A stretch of 64,000 nucleotides of DNA from Betaproteobacteria bacterium (GTDB taxonomy: Bacteria; Pseudomonadota; Gammaproteobacteria; Burkholderiales; Thiobacteraceae): assembly GCA_024641855.1 (NCBI GenBank), contig JAHECG010000002.1, positions 52,089 to 116,088 on the forward strand, written 5' to 3'. Positions 17,196 to 26,368 of this stretch are shown here, one piece after another. A program made the translations under genes and the position numbers. The first letter of the stretch is position 1; the number at the start of each line of letters is the position of its first letter. The notes under the pieces were generated by a model. The model saw nothing but the letters and a program-made list of their open reading frames with translations. It did no database searches and was not told the origin of the DNA.

Positions 17196-17686
17196 TGAAA
17201 GACAAAATACTAGCCTTTTGGCAGCAACGAAATTACGCCGAGCGCCGCACCATCATGATCGCGGGCACGCTACTGATGACCGCACTACTGTATGTCTTTA
17301 TATGGCATCCGTTAACACAAGAACAACAGCGCTTACGAACCGTACTTCCGCAGATACGTGCTACAACGGCGCAAATGCATCATCAAGCTACAGCGATAAA
17401 CCATCTACGCAATGTGCCGCAAAAAAACTTTAACGCTAATATCCGTGAGGCCCTTGAAAAGGCGGCAGTAATTAGCGCACTTGGCTCACCATTTCAACAG
17501 ACGCTCCTAGACAATAGACACGCAAAAATCACAATCAATGCCATCGCCTTCGATCGCTGGATCGAATGGATCAATATTCTGCAATCAGAACAAGGTGTCC
17601 GTATTGAATCGGCGGAAATCGTTACGCTTACCGAACCCGGCATAGTGAAAATTCAAGCCACGCTTTCTTCGCCCGCCAGCCGCTAA
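17195..17686 (+). CDS. gspM: Type II secretion platform protein GspM
   Basis: A 163-residue protein with a short cytoplasmic N-terminus, one helix (IMIAGTLLMTALLYVFIW), a coiled-coil-like segment and a periplasmic ferredoxin-like domain. This is the standard architecture of GspM, the partner of GspL in the inner-membrane platform. Both ends overlap the neighbouring genes by one base. Confidence 0.85.
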   Translation: MKDKILAFWQQRNYAERRTIMIAGTLLMTALLYVFIWHPLTQEQQRLRTVLPQIRATTAQMHHQATAINHLRNVPQKNFNANIREALEKAAVISALGSPFQQTLLDNRHAKITINAIAFDRWIEWINILQSEQGVRIESAEIVTLTEPGIVKIQATLSSPASR

Positions 17687-18438
17687 TGCGTTTTACCCCG
17701 ACCGGACAAAAACCTTATATCGCCATACTGTGCGCGGCCTATTTACTGATTTTAGCTGCCACCACCCCAGCAATACTCCTTGAAAAAATTTTTGCTACGC
17801 AGTCCGGCATCCAATTGGAACACCTTTCGGGGACACTTTGGCATGGCACTGTAGGCAAGGTAAGCTTTCCCAGGAGGATCGGCGTAGCACCCATTCAAAA
17901 CCTGCAATGGAACTTTCAATGGCATTATTTATTCCGTGGAGAACTCGCCGTTAACCTTGAAAGCGCCGACATCGTTGGTAGCCTAACTTTGGCGCGTGGC
18001 TTCGGTGGACTGCGTATAGCGCAAGCTGATCTTGCCCTGCCGACAGAAGACCTAACGCAATTCTTCCCGCAGCTTGGCCTTTGGCAGCCCGGTGGCGAGG
18101 TGCAACTCCAAACGCAAGGTTTCGCACCGAATACGAGAACGGCCGACGAGATAAATATTGTATGGCGCAACGCAACGCTTAATTTAACCTCATTGCAACC
18201 CTTGGGAGATTATCAGCTACAACTGCTAAACGAAGATGGGCAAATTAAGACTCGACTGAAAACACTAACCGGAAAACTGCAATTAGAAGGTGTTGGCACA
18301 TTCACGAAGGATGGATTCCAATTCACCGGCAGCGCTCGTGCGTTTCCCGCCTACGCTACACAACTTAAACCGCTACTAGATTCGTTTGGGCAAGACCGCG
18401 GAGATGGCTCACATATTTTTCAGCTAGCGTTTCATTAA
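17686..18438 (+). CDS. gspN: Type II secretion protein GspN
   Basis: A 250-residue protein with an N-terminal membrane anchor (IAILCAAYLLILAATTPAIL) and a beta-rich periplasmic body with the GTLWHG and NLQWNFQWHYLFRGEL segments characteristic of GspN. GspN is an accessory component found in some type II systems. It is the last gene of the operon; its stop codon overlaps the stop of the convergent GGDEF-EAL gene. Genes gspC-G, including the secretin, ATPase and major pseudopilin, are not in the window. Confidence 0.85.
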   Translation: MRFTPTGQKPYIAILCAAYLLILAATTPAILLEKIFATQSGIQLEHLSGTLWHGTVGKVSFPRRIGVAPIQNLQWNFQWHYLFRGELAVNLESADIVGSLTLARGFGGLRIAQADLALPTEDLTQFFPQLGLWQPGGEVQLQTQGFAPNTRTADEINIVWRNATLNLTSLQPLGDYQLQLLNEDGQIKTRLKTLTGKLQLEGVGTFTKDGFQFTGSARAFPAYATQLKPLLDSFGQDRGDGSHIFQLAFH

Positions 18439-20522
18439 CCTGGGTTTTGACTTAGGAAAGTGGACAGCGGCTGCGGTTCAATTAACCAATTCCCTTGGAC
18501 ATAATCAACCCCAATTCGCTTTAAATGATCGTGAATCATTTCAGATTCCACATACTCCGCAATCGTCTTCAATCCCAAGATATGGCCGATATGATTAATC
18601 GATTCGACCATGGCACAATCCATGGGATCCGTTGCCATGTCTTGTACGAAGGCGCCATCAATCTTCAAGTAATCAACAGGCAAATTCTTCAAATACGTAA
18701 AAGAAGACAACCCGCTCCCGAAATCATCAAGCGAAAACTTACACCCTTTTAATTTGAGTGCGTGAATAAAACGAATCGCATCCGTTAAATTGGTGATGGC
18801 CGCCGTTTCTGTAATTTCAAAGCAAATTGCCGCATAAGGCACGTGGTTAATGTTGAATTGACGTTCAATAAAATCCAAAAACTTTTCATCGCAAAGTGAA
18901 TGCCCCGAAAGATTTATAGTACAAACCGATTGGCCATCATAGGCCTTGGGAAATAACAAAGGAAACGCTGACAAGGTCGCCCCGACGACCCAACGGTCGA
19001 TCGATGGCATTAAGTTATAACGCTCTGCGGCAGGGATGAATGCCATCGGCAACACCACCTCCCCGTCATCATCCAGCATCCGCAACAAAATCTCAAAATG
19101 CGTATCGGCCCCCGAGTGCGGATACAACGGCAAGATCGGCTGCACATAGAGGCGCATGCGATTTTCTTCCAAGGCCCGTGTAATGAGCGTTACCCACTGC
19201 ATCTCGCCTTGCCGTTTAACCAACTCCGCATCTTCGGCTTTGTAAACGTGTACGCGATTCCGTCCGCGATCTTTTGCCTCATAGCATGCTGCATCAGCGT
19301 AGCTAAGCAGCCCGGACAACCCCTCGCTTTCCGCCGTGATGGCGACTAAGCCGATACTGACGCCGATCGAAAAAGAATTATCGTGCCAAACAAAGCGAAA
19401 ATCCTTTACCTGCTGACGTAATACATCAGCAATGGGATGAGCTTGCTCTAAATTACAGTTCAGCAGCAACACGCCAAACTCATCCCCGCCCAAACGGGCT
19501 AACGTATCTCGGTCTCGCAATCGCGCTTGCAACAAGGTCGCCAGCTGACGTAACAATTCATCTCCGGCTATGTGGCCTGATGTGTCGTTCACGATTTTGA
19601 ACTGGTCTAAATCCAGATAACACAGGGTATGCGCCTCATTCTGTTCGCGTGCACTAATCAAGGCCCGCTCCAAACGTATTTCAAATTCCCGTCGATTCGG
19701 CAAGCCCGTCAACGCATCATGTGATGCTTGATAGGAAAGTCGAGAAGTTGCTTCGTCGATACGCTCCTGTAAATTTTCATGAGACATTTTGAGTGCAGCC
19801 GTCATCCTGTTGACACCATGCTCCAATACTTGCAACTCTCCTGTTGAAATTTCATCGACGCAAACATTCAATTCGCCGTTAGCGATCTTCTGCACAGCAT
19901 CTGATAAATATTGGATTGGACGCGTCACTTGTCGACTCATGCGAAATGCCAGTATGCCGCTCACCGACAACCCTAAAAAAGTAATCATGAGCCCATTACG
20001 AACCAACTCGTTCTGGCGTTGGACGGTGTGCGCACGGCTCATTTCCACATACACACGCCCAACGTTTTGCATTTTCATTGATTGTTTTTTGTCTGCATTG
20101 GCAATATCTTCAATCTCAATTTGACTTAACATCACCGGCGCACTAAAAATTAGCGTCGTGTCATTTTCAGAGGTAGCAAGATCAAGACCGGTGTGTGTAT
20201 TTAGTAATTGCTGTGCCTGTGCCACTGTACCGTTTTGGGCCAAAACACGATTGTTAATATCTGCAATCATGACCCAATTAACATCCGCTTCTCTTTTTGC
20301 TTCACGCGTCAAATGCTGAAGAATCTCGTGGTTCGCAGAAAAAACACCATATTCGCTGGCCGGCGCCAATTGACGCGCAATCGCCAAGCCGCGTTCACGT
20401 AGCGATCGTTCAATATCCATGATTTGGCTATTGATAAAATAGAGCGCTAAAACCACTGCGATTAAAGCGGTCGGTGCCAGCGCGAGAAACAACACCTTGC
20501 CTTGGATACCCCATTTATTCAT
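18435..20522 (-). CDS. Membrane GGDEF-EAL protein (cyclic-di-GMP turnover)
   Basis: A 695-residue sensor. Helix 1 is near residues 12-30, followed by a periplasmic sensor segment of about 150 residues whose start (LRERGLAIARQLAPASEYGV) resembles the periplasmic domain of BarA-type kinases. Helix 2 is near 180-200, then a HAMP segment (RQVTRPIQYLSDAVQKIANG), a GGDEF domain with intact GGDEF and an inhibitory RxxD site (RDRD), and an EAL domain. The EAL signature reads EIL, and the DDFGSG and KIDG motifs are present, so both synthesis and breakdown of cyclic-di-GMP are possible. It overlaps the substrate-binding gene by four bases and is the last gene of a TonB receptor operon, which suggests that ligand capture controls second-messenger output. 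Confidence 0.88.
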   Translation of the reverse strand: MNKWGIQGKVLFLALAPTALIAVVLALYFINSQIMDIERSLRERGLAIARQLAPASEYGVFSANHEILQHLTREAKREADVNWVMIADINNRVLAQNGTVAQAQQLLNTHTGLDLATSENDTTLIFSAPVMLSQIEIEDIANADKKQSMKMQNVGRVYVEMSRAHTVQRQNELVRNGLMITFLGLSVSGILAFRMSRQVTRPIQYLSDAVQKIANGELNVCVDEISTGELQVLEHGVNRMTAALKMSHENLQERIDEATSRLSYQASHDALTGLPNRREFEIRLERALISAREQNEAHTLCYLDLDQFKIVNDTSGHIAGDELLRQLATLLQARLRDRDTLARLGGDEFGVLLLNCNLEQAHPIADVLRQQVKDFRFVWHDNSFSIGVSIGLVAITAESEGLSGLLSYADAACYEAKDRGRNRVHVYKAEDAELVKRQGEMQWVTLITRALEENRMRLYVQPILPLYPHSGADTHFEILLRMLDDDGEVVLPMAFIPAAERYNLMPSIDRWVVGATLSAFPLLFPKAYDGQSVCTINLSGHSLCDEKFLDFIERQFNINHVPYAAICFEITETAAITNLTDAIRFIHALKLKGCKFSLDDFGSGLSSFTYLKNLPVDYLKIDGAFVQDMATDPMDCAMVESINHIGHILGLKTIAEYVESEMIHDHLKRIGVDYVQGNWLIEPQPLSTFLSQNPG

Positions 20523-21460
20523 TCGCGCTCCGCTCCCGCTTTAATGTGTTCCAATATCGTCGCTTCTTCCTGTAGACCAACACCCAATGACTGTCCGACT
20601 GAATAATTCACACTGACAGAAAAATATTTTGGGTGCTGCGGCGGCGGTAGCTGAACATTCCTTGTTTGAAATATGTGTATAAGGGTTTCGGCCGTTTGCT
20701 GCCCGATTTGCGCCGGTGTCGAATACACTGCCGCAAGTGCACCCGCTTTAACATAGGCGTTGGAATACGCGATTAACGGTGTTTGCACACGATAGGATGT
20801 CAGTAAAATACTTTGCGCGGTATTTGAATTAAAAATCAACGGGTCTGGCAACGCCAACAACACTTTGCTTTTGGCTAACAAACGCTTCAATGCAGGAATA
20901 ATTTCATCCTGATTTGCCACCTGTTGAATATCCAGGACTAGTTTCTGCTCACGTGCTGTTTGCTGCAAAGGTTTAATACGCTCAACTGAGCCCGACCCCA
21001 GCAAAATACCGACACTATTACGCCCAGGCAGCAACTGCTTGATCAGTCGAAATTGACGTGCCCAGGGTTGATCCAAATAGATCGCCGAAAATCCACTAGC
21101 GTCTCGACGGGTACGGCTCCGCGCAAACTCATAATTCTGACGTGGCACCAAAATATTGAGCGTTGGCTTATTGATATTAAGTGTGGTGTCCATGGCGCGT
21201 GTACCGACCGCCACCAACATGTCCGCTTCTGCCAAATCCGGCGAATTCTCCGCCAGGGCTTCCAACATCAGCGTGCGCAGCACAATCGAGGAGCCTTGCT
21301 CCCGTAGATGGCTACGCATGGTTTCTACTGCTTCGCGATATGACGTACCATTTCCGCTTAAAACCACCAGTACTTGCGGGGCGGCGAATGCGAATCTCGA
21401 TACAAAACACAAAGTACATACAAGTAGTATGCGTCTGTAAACACGCCACCTAAGTCGCAT
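20519..21460 (-). CDS. ABC-type substrate-binding protein (uncharacterised family), periplasmic
   Basis: A 313-residue exported protein with a signal peptide ending FAFAAP. The two-lobed body resembles the uncharacterised ABC substrate-binding family (ABC_sub_bind): an early VLVVLSGNGTSYREAVE strand-loop, and a later SVGILLGSGSVERIKPL hinge. No ABC permease or ATPase lies nearby. Instead it sits between a TonB receptor and a GGDEF-EAL sensor with a four-base overlap. It may therefore present a ligand to the sensor rather than feed a transporter. The ligand is not evident. Confidence 0.8.
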   Translation of the reverse strand: MRLRWRVYRRILLVCTLCFVSRFAFAAPQVLVVLSGNGTSYREAVETMRSHLREQGSSIVLRTLMLEALAENSPDLAEADMLVAVGTRAMDTTLNINKPTLNILVPRQNYEFARSRTRRDASGFSAIYLDQPWARQFRLIKQLLPGRNSVGILLGSGSVERIKPLQQTAREQKLVLDIQQVANQDEIIPALKRLLAKSKVLLALPDPLIFNSNTAQSILLTSYRVQTPLIAYSNAYVKAGALAAVYSTPAQIGQQTAETLIHIFQTRNVQLPPPQHPKYFSVSVNYSVGQSLGVGLQEEATILEHIKAGAERE

Positions 21461-21482
21461 TCTGATCGTGTCTTTAAACAGA

Positions 21483-23480
21483 CTAAAACTCCATACTCAA
21501 CGTTGCGAGCACACGCAATTTAAATTCATTATCGTTGCGATATTCGGTATATGGTTTGAACAAATTTTGAAATACGACTGCCGCTTGGCCACGCTGGCCC
21601 GCCAAATGAAAATCATGCGCCAAGCGTGCATCCAAACGCCGATGAATTTTCAAGCGATCGCCATCGCCGATCGGTTCGAGCAAACTCACATAGTAATATC
21701 CCAAACTAGCCTCAATAGTGCTGCCAAAGCGATGTGACAGTAACGCGCTCGCCGTATGGCTAGGGGTCGCGTATTGCAAATCCTCTGCCACAGCATTGTT
21801 AAAGGATCGATCAATAATGGTTTTGGTATAGGCGTGTGAAAAATTAAGTTGCGAGCCACCTACGTGCCAACGAACTTGTGTTTGCACGCCCTTTGTCGTC
21901 ACATCTGCAGCATTTTGAAATACAAAATACTCGAAGGGGGCGATCACCTTAACCGGCGCAATCACATTACGAACACGATCTACATAGAATCGAACATCCG
22001 CCGAAAATCCCTGAATAGGCGCATCGAACAGATAAGCCAATTCATGACTCGTAATCTTCTCCGGAGGTAAGCTGGCGTTACCGAAAAAACGAGGCACCGA
22101 TATCGGGCCAATGGCCGTATTAATCCTGACACTGTAGCTGCCAATATCTTCAAGTACGGTAGGGGTTCGTAGGGCACGCGATATACCAGCGCGAATCGTG
22201 TGCCCCGGGGCTAAGTGATAGCTCAGCGCCAAACGCGGCGATAGGTCGGTACCGGTAATATCGTTACGCTCCAAAGCCGCACCGGTATTCACAACCCAAT
22301 CCGTGGCTGGGCGCCATTCGGCATTAAAAAAAGCACGGTGTAATTGCGTCTTTTGGGTTTGTTCATTTCCCAAATACAGCGGGGCATGCACCTGATCCAA
22401 TCGGCTGCTTAGACCCCAAGCCAAACGCAATGTGGGCGTTAAGCGCTGATTGCGTTGAAACTCAAGATCAAAACGCTCCGCATCGAGATCATTGCGGATC
22501 ACCGTCGCCAGAATCGGTAATGCGCCATTCAAAAACGGGATGGTGGTGAACACTTCATGATTTACGTTATAGGTGTGGTAAAACTGTAAGGACATCTCAT
22601 CATCAGGCCCCACGGCTTGACGCCACACCAATTGCTGAAAACTGCTTTGCACTTGCTGGTTACGCGGCCCATCGGTTTTACTACCAAAATAACCGATCCC
22701 GAATGCCGCGCCGGTATAGCCTAATTGCACTTGTAAGCTATTGTGATTATCAATACGGAAGTCTCCACGCGCAGAAACTGAATCTGTGTGTTGGCTATCG
22801 TTGCGCAACTCAAAGCCGCTATCTTGTTTATGACTTAACGTAACGCGATAGTCCCAACCACCTACGGCCCCTCCCATGCGCACCAGTCCATCGGCAACAT
22901 CGGGCGCGCCGATTCGACTTGTGACCAATACACCCTGATCCTGAACCGGATGCCGAGTAATGATATTGATCACGCCGAGAAATGCGTTGGCACCATAGGT
23001 GGCGGCATTGGGTCCGCGCGTAACTTCAATCCGCTCGATATCTTCCAAGGCAAGCGGCAAAGCAGTCCAAGGCACCTGCCCGAACATCGGGGTATAAACC
23101 GACTTCCCATCAAGCAATACTTGCACACGACCAAAAAAACGATTATTGAGCCCCCCGCTGACCAAGTGTTCATTGCCAGAAAAAAGCCCAACGTAAAAAC
23201 CAGGAACCAAGCGAAACACATCAGACAGATCACGAAAACCCGATGTCCGGATCATTTCGCGATCAATCACAGTGACCGCCGCCGGCGCTTCTGCAATCGG
23301 CTGCACCAAACGTGAAACCGTCAGCACCATCGGCATGTCGCTATAAAAATCCTGCTCAGATAACGGGGTATTCACAGATTCAACAGCAACAGCCCCTGCT
23401 GTAAATAACATTCCAAATATACTGAACAATATTCCGCAGAACGGATGATCGATTAATGCTTTCATGTTCTTGTTCCCCAT
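21483..23480 (-). CDS. TonB-dependent outer-membrane receptor
   Basis: A 665-residue receptor with a signal peptide. Its plug domain is at about residues 60-180 (EAPAAVTVIDREMIRTSGFRD, then RIEVTRGPNAATYGANAF and GVINIITRHP). A 22-strand-type barrel follows and ends in phenylalanine (LSMEF). Such receptors import siderophores, cobalamin, heme or other large solutes using TonB energy. The ligand cannot be read from the sequence. The upstream region is only 64 bases to dnaQ, too short for a cobalamin riboswitch. It is probably co-transcribed with the substrate-binding protein (22-base gap) and the GGDEF-EAL sensor. Confidence 0.9.
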   Translation of the reverse strand: MGNKNMKALIDHPFCGILFSIFGMLFTAGAVAVESVNTPLSEQDFYSDMPMVLTVSRLVQPIAEAPAAVTVIDREMIRTSGFRDLSDVFRLVPGFYVGLFSGNEHLVSGGLNNRFFGRVQVLLDGKSVYTPMFGQVPWTALPLALEDIERIEVTRGPNAATYGANAFLGVINIITRHPVQDQGVLVTSRIGAPDVADGLVRMGGAVGGWDYRVTLSHKQDSGFELRNDSQHTDSVSARGDFRIDNHNSLQVQLGYTGAAFGIGYFGSKTDGPRNQQVQSSFQQLVWRQAVGPDDEMSLQFYHTYNVNHEVFTTIPFLNGALPILATVIRNDLDAERFDLEFQRNQRLTPTLRLAWGLSSRLDQVHAPLYLGNEQTQKTQLHRAFFNAEWRPATDWVVNTGAALERNDITGTDLSPRLALSYHLAPGHTIRAGISRALRTPTVLEDIGSYSVRINTAIGPISVPRFFGNASLPPEKITSHELAYLFDAPIQGFSADVRFYVDRVRNVIAPVKVIAPFEYFVFQNAADVTTKGVQTQVRWHVGGSQLNFSHAYTKTIIDRSFNNAVAEDLQYATPSHTASALLSHRFGSTIEASLGYYYVSLLEPIGDGDRLKIHRRLDARLAHDFHLAGQRGQAAVVFQNLFKPYTEYRNDNEFKLRVLATLSMEF

Positions 23481-23544
23481 ACGCCAACAGCGATACTCAA
23501 CGGGAATGTTGGCAACGCATCATTCGTAGCATTGAAATGTTTTT

Positions 23545-24243
23545 TTAATCCAACTTATTCCAAATACACGACCCTTTGCTTGCTTTCTCGATGTCTCCCA
23601 ACAAGGCTTCATGTGCCGCTAATTCCTCTGTGGATGCGAACAAGACTTGCAATGGCAAAGAAGACGTAAGCGCCGCATCAGCAGTGATTTCTTGTGTCGT
23701 CGGTGCCATCTCAATCATCAAGCTTTCCTGACCGCGTGTCATAGCGAGATACACTTCCGACAAAAGCTCCGCATCCAGTAAGGCGCCATGCAAGGTACGG
23801 TTGGAGTTGTCGACTGCATAGCGTTTACATAATGCATCCAAATTATTTTTCTGGCCGGGATGCAGATCTTTGGCCAGTTTTAAAGTATCAATCACACCGG
23901 CACAATAAGTTTCGACAGGCGCCAAATTCAGCAGTGACAATTCATGATTCAGAAATCCCACATCAAACGGCGCATTATGAATGACCAATTCGCCACCACT
24001 GACAAAACGGATGAACTCTTGCGATACCTCTGCGAACTTGGGCTTATCTTGCAGAAATTCTAGACTGATACCGTGAACCTGCTGCGCGCCGCTGTCGATT
24101 TCGCGTTCCGGATTGAGATAGCAGTGGTAGTGATTCCCGGTGAGGCGGCGATTGACCATCTCCACCGCAGCGACTTCGATAATGCGATGGCCGAGCGCTG
24201 GACTCAGACCCGTCGTTTCAGTATCCAAAATAATTTGTCGCAT
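23545..24243 (-). CDS. dnaQ: DNA polymerase III epsilon subunit (3'-5' proofreading exonuclease)
   Basis: A 232-residue DEDDh exonuclease. ExoI is DTETTG near residue 7, ExoII lies in HNAPFDVGFLNHE, and ExoIII is HGALLDAELLSEVYL. The C-terminal 50 residues would hold the tether that binds the alpha subunit. It proofreads for the replicative polymerase. The order gloB-methyltransferase-rnhA-dnaQ resembles gammaproteobacterial gloB-yafS-rnhA-dnaQ, but here dnaQ points the same way as rnhA with a 39-base gap. Confidence 0.95.
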   Translation of the reverse strand: MRQIILDTETTGLSPALGHRIIEVAAVEMVNRRLTGNHYHCYLNPEREIDSGAQQVHGISLEFLQDKPKFAEVSQEFIRFVSGGELVIHNAPFDVGFLNHELSLLNLAPVETYCAGVIDTLKLAKDLHPGQKNNLDALCKRYAVDNSNRTLHGALLDAELLSEVYLAMTRGQESLMIEMAPTTQEITADAALTSSLPLQVLFASTEELAAHEALLGDIEKASKGSCIWNKLD

Positions 24244-24282
24244 TACATTCCAATAAAATTGTGATTTTCGTTCTAACTGATA

Positions 24283-24726
24283 TCAAGCTTGTTTCTCGCA
24301 GCCTTGATTCGCCAACACATCGGCACGTTCATTCCCCTCATGTCCCGCATGCCCCTTCACCCACAACCACTCTATATCGTGTTGGGTGGAAAGTTGATCC
24401 AATTCCAACCAAAGATCGACATTCTTCACGGGCTTTTTATCTGCTGTTTTCCACCCGCGTTTTTTCCAGCCGGTGATCCATTCACTGATGCCCTTTTGCA
24501 CATATTGCGAATCGGTATGCAACTTGACTTTACTGCGCCGTTTAAGCGCTTCCAGCGCACGAATCACCGCAGTCAGTTCCATGCGATTATTCGTGGTGAG
24601 CGGCTCACCGCCGCACAATTCTTTTTCCTTGGCGCCCAAGCGCAGTAACGCGCCCCATCCGCCGGGGCCAGGGTTGCCTTTACAAGCACCATCGGTAAAA
24701 ATTTCTACGACATCAGACAAGCTCAT
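24283..24726 (-). CDS. rnhA: Ribonuclease HI
   Basis: A 147-residue RNase HI that cleaves the RNA strand of RNA-DNA hybrids. The catalytic acids lie in the standard places: [33 protein letters not shown] and the C-terminal GNERADVLA. The basic handle [20 protein letters not shown] is present. The start overlaps the end of the methyltransferase gene by 14 bases, with AGGAG just before the ATG. Confidence 0.95.
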   Translation of the reverse strand: MSLSDVVEIFTDGACKGNPGPGGWGALLRLGAKEKELCGGEPLTTNNRMELTAVIRALEALKRRSKVKLHTDSQYVQKGISEWITGWKKRGWKTADKKPVKNVDLWLELDQLSTQHDIEWLWVKGHAGHEGNERADVLANQGCEKQA

Positions 24727-25480
24727 TCTCCTGGGATGCGTGGTTTTGTTTAGCCCCCTTTTGCGTCACGGGCGCAATCCCGCGCTGTGCGGCCATGCGC
24801 TCACTCCACGAGGGCAAAATAACACGCATGCTGTGCACTCGTTTCTTGGCGAGCAAAAAATATACGCCACCGGCCAATGGCCACCAACGATCTCCAGCGG
24901 ACTCCATAAATTGAAAACGCATCAGCCACTTTTCACTTTGCATTGGTGGCGCATAACAAGCCAGTTTTCCGGCAACCACTTCAAAGCCGAGCAACGCCAG
25001 CCAATCTTTTAGGCGCGGCAAGCTGATAAACTTTCCGCGCCACGGATACTCGTCACTGCGACGCTTGATCACATGGCATGCCCCCCAAAGGCTCAACGGG
25101 TTAAATCCCGTGATCAATATATGCCCTTCCGGAATCAACACGCGCTCCACCTCACGCAAAATTTGATGCGGTGATGAAGAAAATTCGAGCACGTGCGGCA
25201 TTAGCGCCAAATCGACACTCTGACTTTCGATGGCCAATGCATCAAAATCAGTGCGTAAGCGTGAAGGTGCATACGGGCCGAGCGTGATATGCGTAGCGAT
25301 ACGGCTAGCCCGCAACAATTCATATTGTGACAAACCAAATTGCAACGCATTAAAGCCGAAAATATCGCTGACCGTCTTATCGATGTAGGCTTGCTCGCGA
25401 TCCAGCACATAACGACCGAGTGTTGTGTCGTACCATGGACGCGCATCATGCCGACGCTCGACAGTCTGTGTATCATTCAT
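24713..25480 (-). CDS. SAM-dependent methyltransferase, YafS-like
   Basis: About 255 residues from the ATG at 25480; TTG at 25507 and GTG at 25504 are alternatives. It has a class I methyltransferase core: a conserved N-terminal W(Y/F)..T..G..VL segment, an acidic loop around [22 protein letters not shown], and a late [17 protein letters not shown] strand. The glycine-rich SAM loop is not obvious, as in YafS relatives. The substrate is unknown. Its position between rnhA and gloB matches yafS in enterobacteria. Confidence 0.8.
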   Translation of the reverse strand: MNDTQTVERRHDARPWYDTTLGRYVLDREQAYIDKTVSDIFGFNALQFGLSQYELLRASRIATHITLGPYAPSRLRTDFDALAIESQSVDLALMPHVLEFSSSPHQILREVERVLIPEGHILITGFNPLSLWGACHVIKRRSDEYPWRGKFISLPRLKDWLALLGFEVVAGKLACYAPPMQSEKWLMRFQFMESAGDRWWPLAGGVYFLLAKKRVHSMRVILPSWSERMAAQRGIAPVTQKGAKQNHASQENELV

Positions 25481-25517
25481 ATTTGACAAGTCGCCGCTCT
25501 CCACCAACTATAGACAT

Positions 25518-26285
25518 ATGATTCAAATCATCCCCATTTCGGCATTTGAAGACAATTACCTGTGGCTGCTCGTCCACGGCACCTACGCCGCCGTGGTCGA
25601 CCCGGGCGATGCGCAACCGGTATTGGATTATTTGAAACAACATCATCTTACGCTTTGTGCCATCCTCTGCACCCATCATCATGGCGACCATGTCGGTGGC
25701 AATCGCGAATTGCTTAGGCACTACCAAGTCCCAGTCTATGGCCCAGCACATGAAAATATTCCTGGGCGGACGCATGCGCTTGTCGATGGCGATATCGTGC
25801 GACTACCTGAATTAGCACTGGATTTAACCGTTTTCGACGTGCCCGGCCACACCGCAGGACATGTGGCCTATTATGGCGCAGAAAGCCTATTTTGTGGCGA
25901 CACCTTGTTTGCCTGTGGTTGCGGTAGGTTGTTTGAAGGCACACCACAAACCATGTACCAATCGCTCAGCAAAATTGCCAGCCTACCCGATGCAACACAA
26001 ATCTACTGTGCACACGAATACACCTTGGATAACATCCGATTCGCCAAGGTCGTCGAGCCCACGAATCCCGATTTATTGGAACGAGAACGACATGACCAGG
26101 AAAGCCGCGCCAACAACCAACCCACCGTCCCTTCTCGATTAGATTTGGAAAAGCGCACCAATCCCTTTCTACGCAGCCAGGTACCATCCGTGATCCAAGC
26201 TGCGCAAGAATATGCCGGACACCCGTTCACCGAACCCTGGCAAGTGTTCGCAACTGTACGCGCTTGGAAGGACAGTCTGGATTGA
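25518..26285 (+). CDS. gloB: Hydroxyacylglutathione hydrolase (glyoxalase II)
   Basis: About 255 residues from ATG 25518; the track start lies further upstream in a non-homologous extension. It is a metallo-beta-lactamase fold enzyme with the metal-binding motif THHHGDHVGG and later ligands in GHTAGHVAY, FCGDTLFACGCGR and HEYT. It hydrolyses S-lactoylglutathione to D-lactate and glutathione in methylglyoxal detoxification. It is divergent from the methyltransferase, with a 37-base gap. Confidence 0.94.
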   Translation: MIQIIPISAFEDNYLWLLVHGTYAAVVDPGDAQPVLDYLKQHHLTLCAILCTHHHGDHVGGNRELLRHYQVPVYGPAHENIPGRTHALVDGDIVRLPELALDLTVFDVPGHTAGHVAYYGAESLFCGDTLFACGCGRLFEGTPQTMYQSLSKIASLPDATQIYCAHEYTLDNIRFAKVVEPTNPDLLERERHDQESRANNQPTVPSRLDLEKRTNPFLRSQVPSVIQAAQEYAGHPFTEPWQVFATVRAWKDSLD

Positions 26286-26304
26286 GTTCTCACAGAATAA
26301 ACCC

Positions 26305-26334
26305 TTGACTTGAAAGGCCTTAAGCCCGTACTAT
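26305..26334 (+). promoter_or_regulatory. Sigma70-like promoter for mltD
   Basis: TTGACT and TACTAT are separated by 18 bases, placing transcription start about 28 bases before the mltD ATG. Both hexamers are good matches to the consensus. Confidence 0.6.
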
Positions 26335-26368
26335 CGCACTGGATCGCCAACAAAAAAGATTAAATTTG

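Noticed and set aside
23481-23544. Cobalamin riboswitch before the TonB receptor
   Set aside because: Only 64 bases separate the receptor start from dnaQ and no conserved box is visible.
24473-25012. 179-residue plus-strand ORF over rnhA and the methyltransferase
   Set aside because: Antisense shadow; no recognisable domain.
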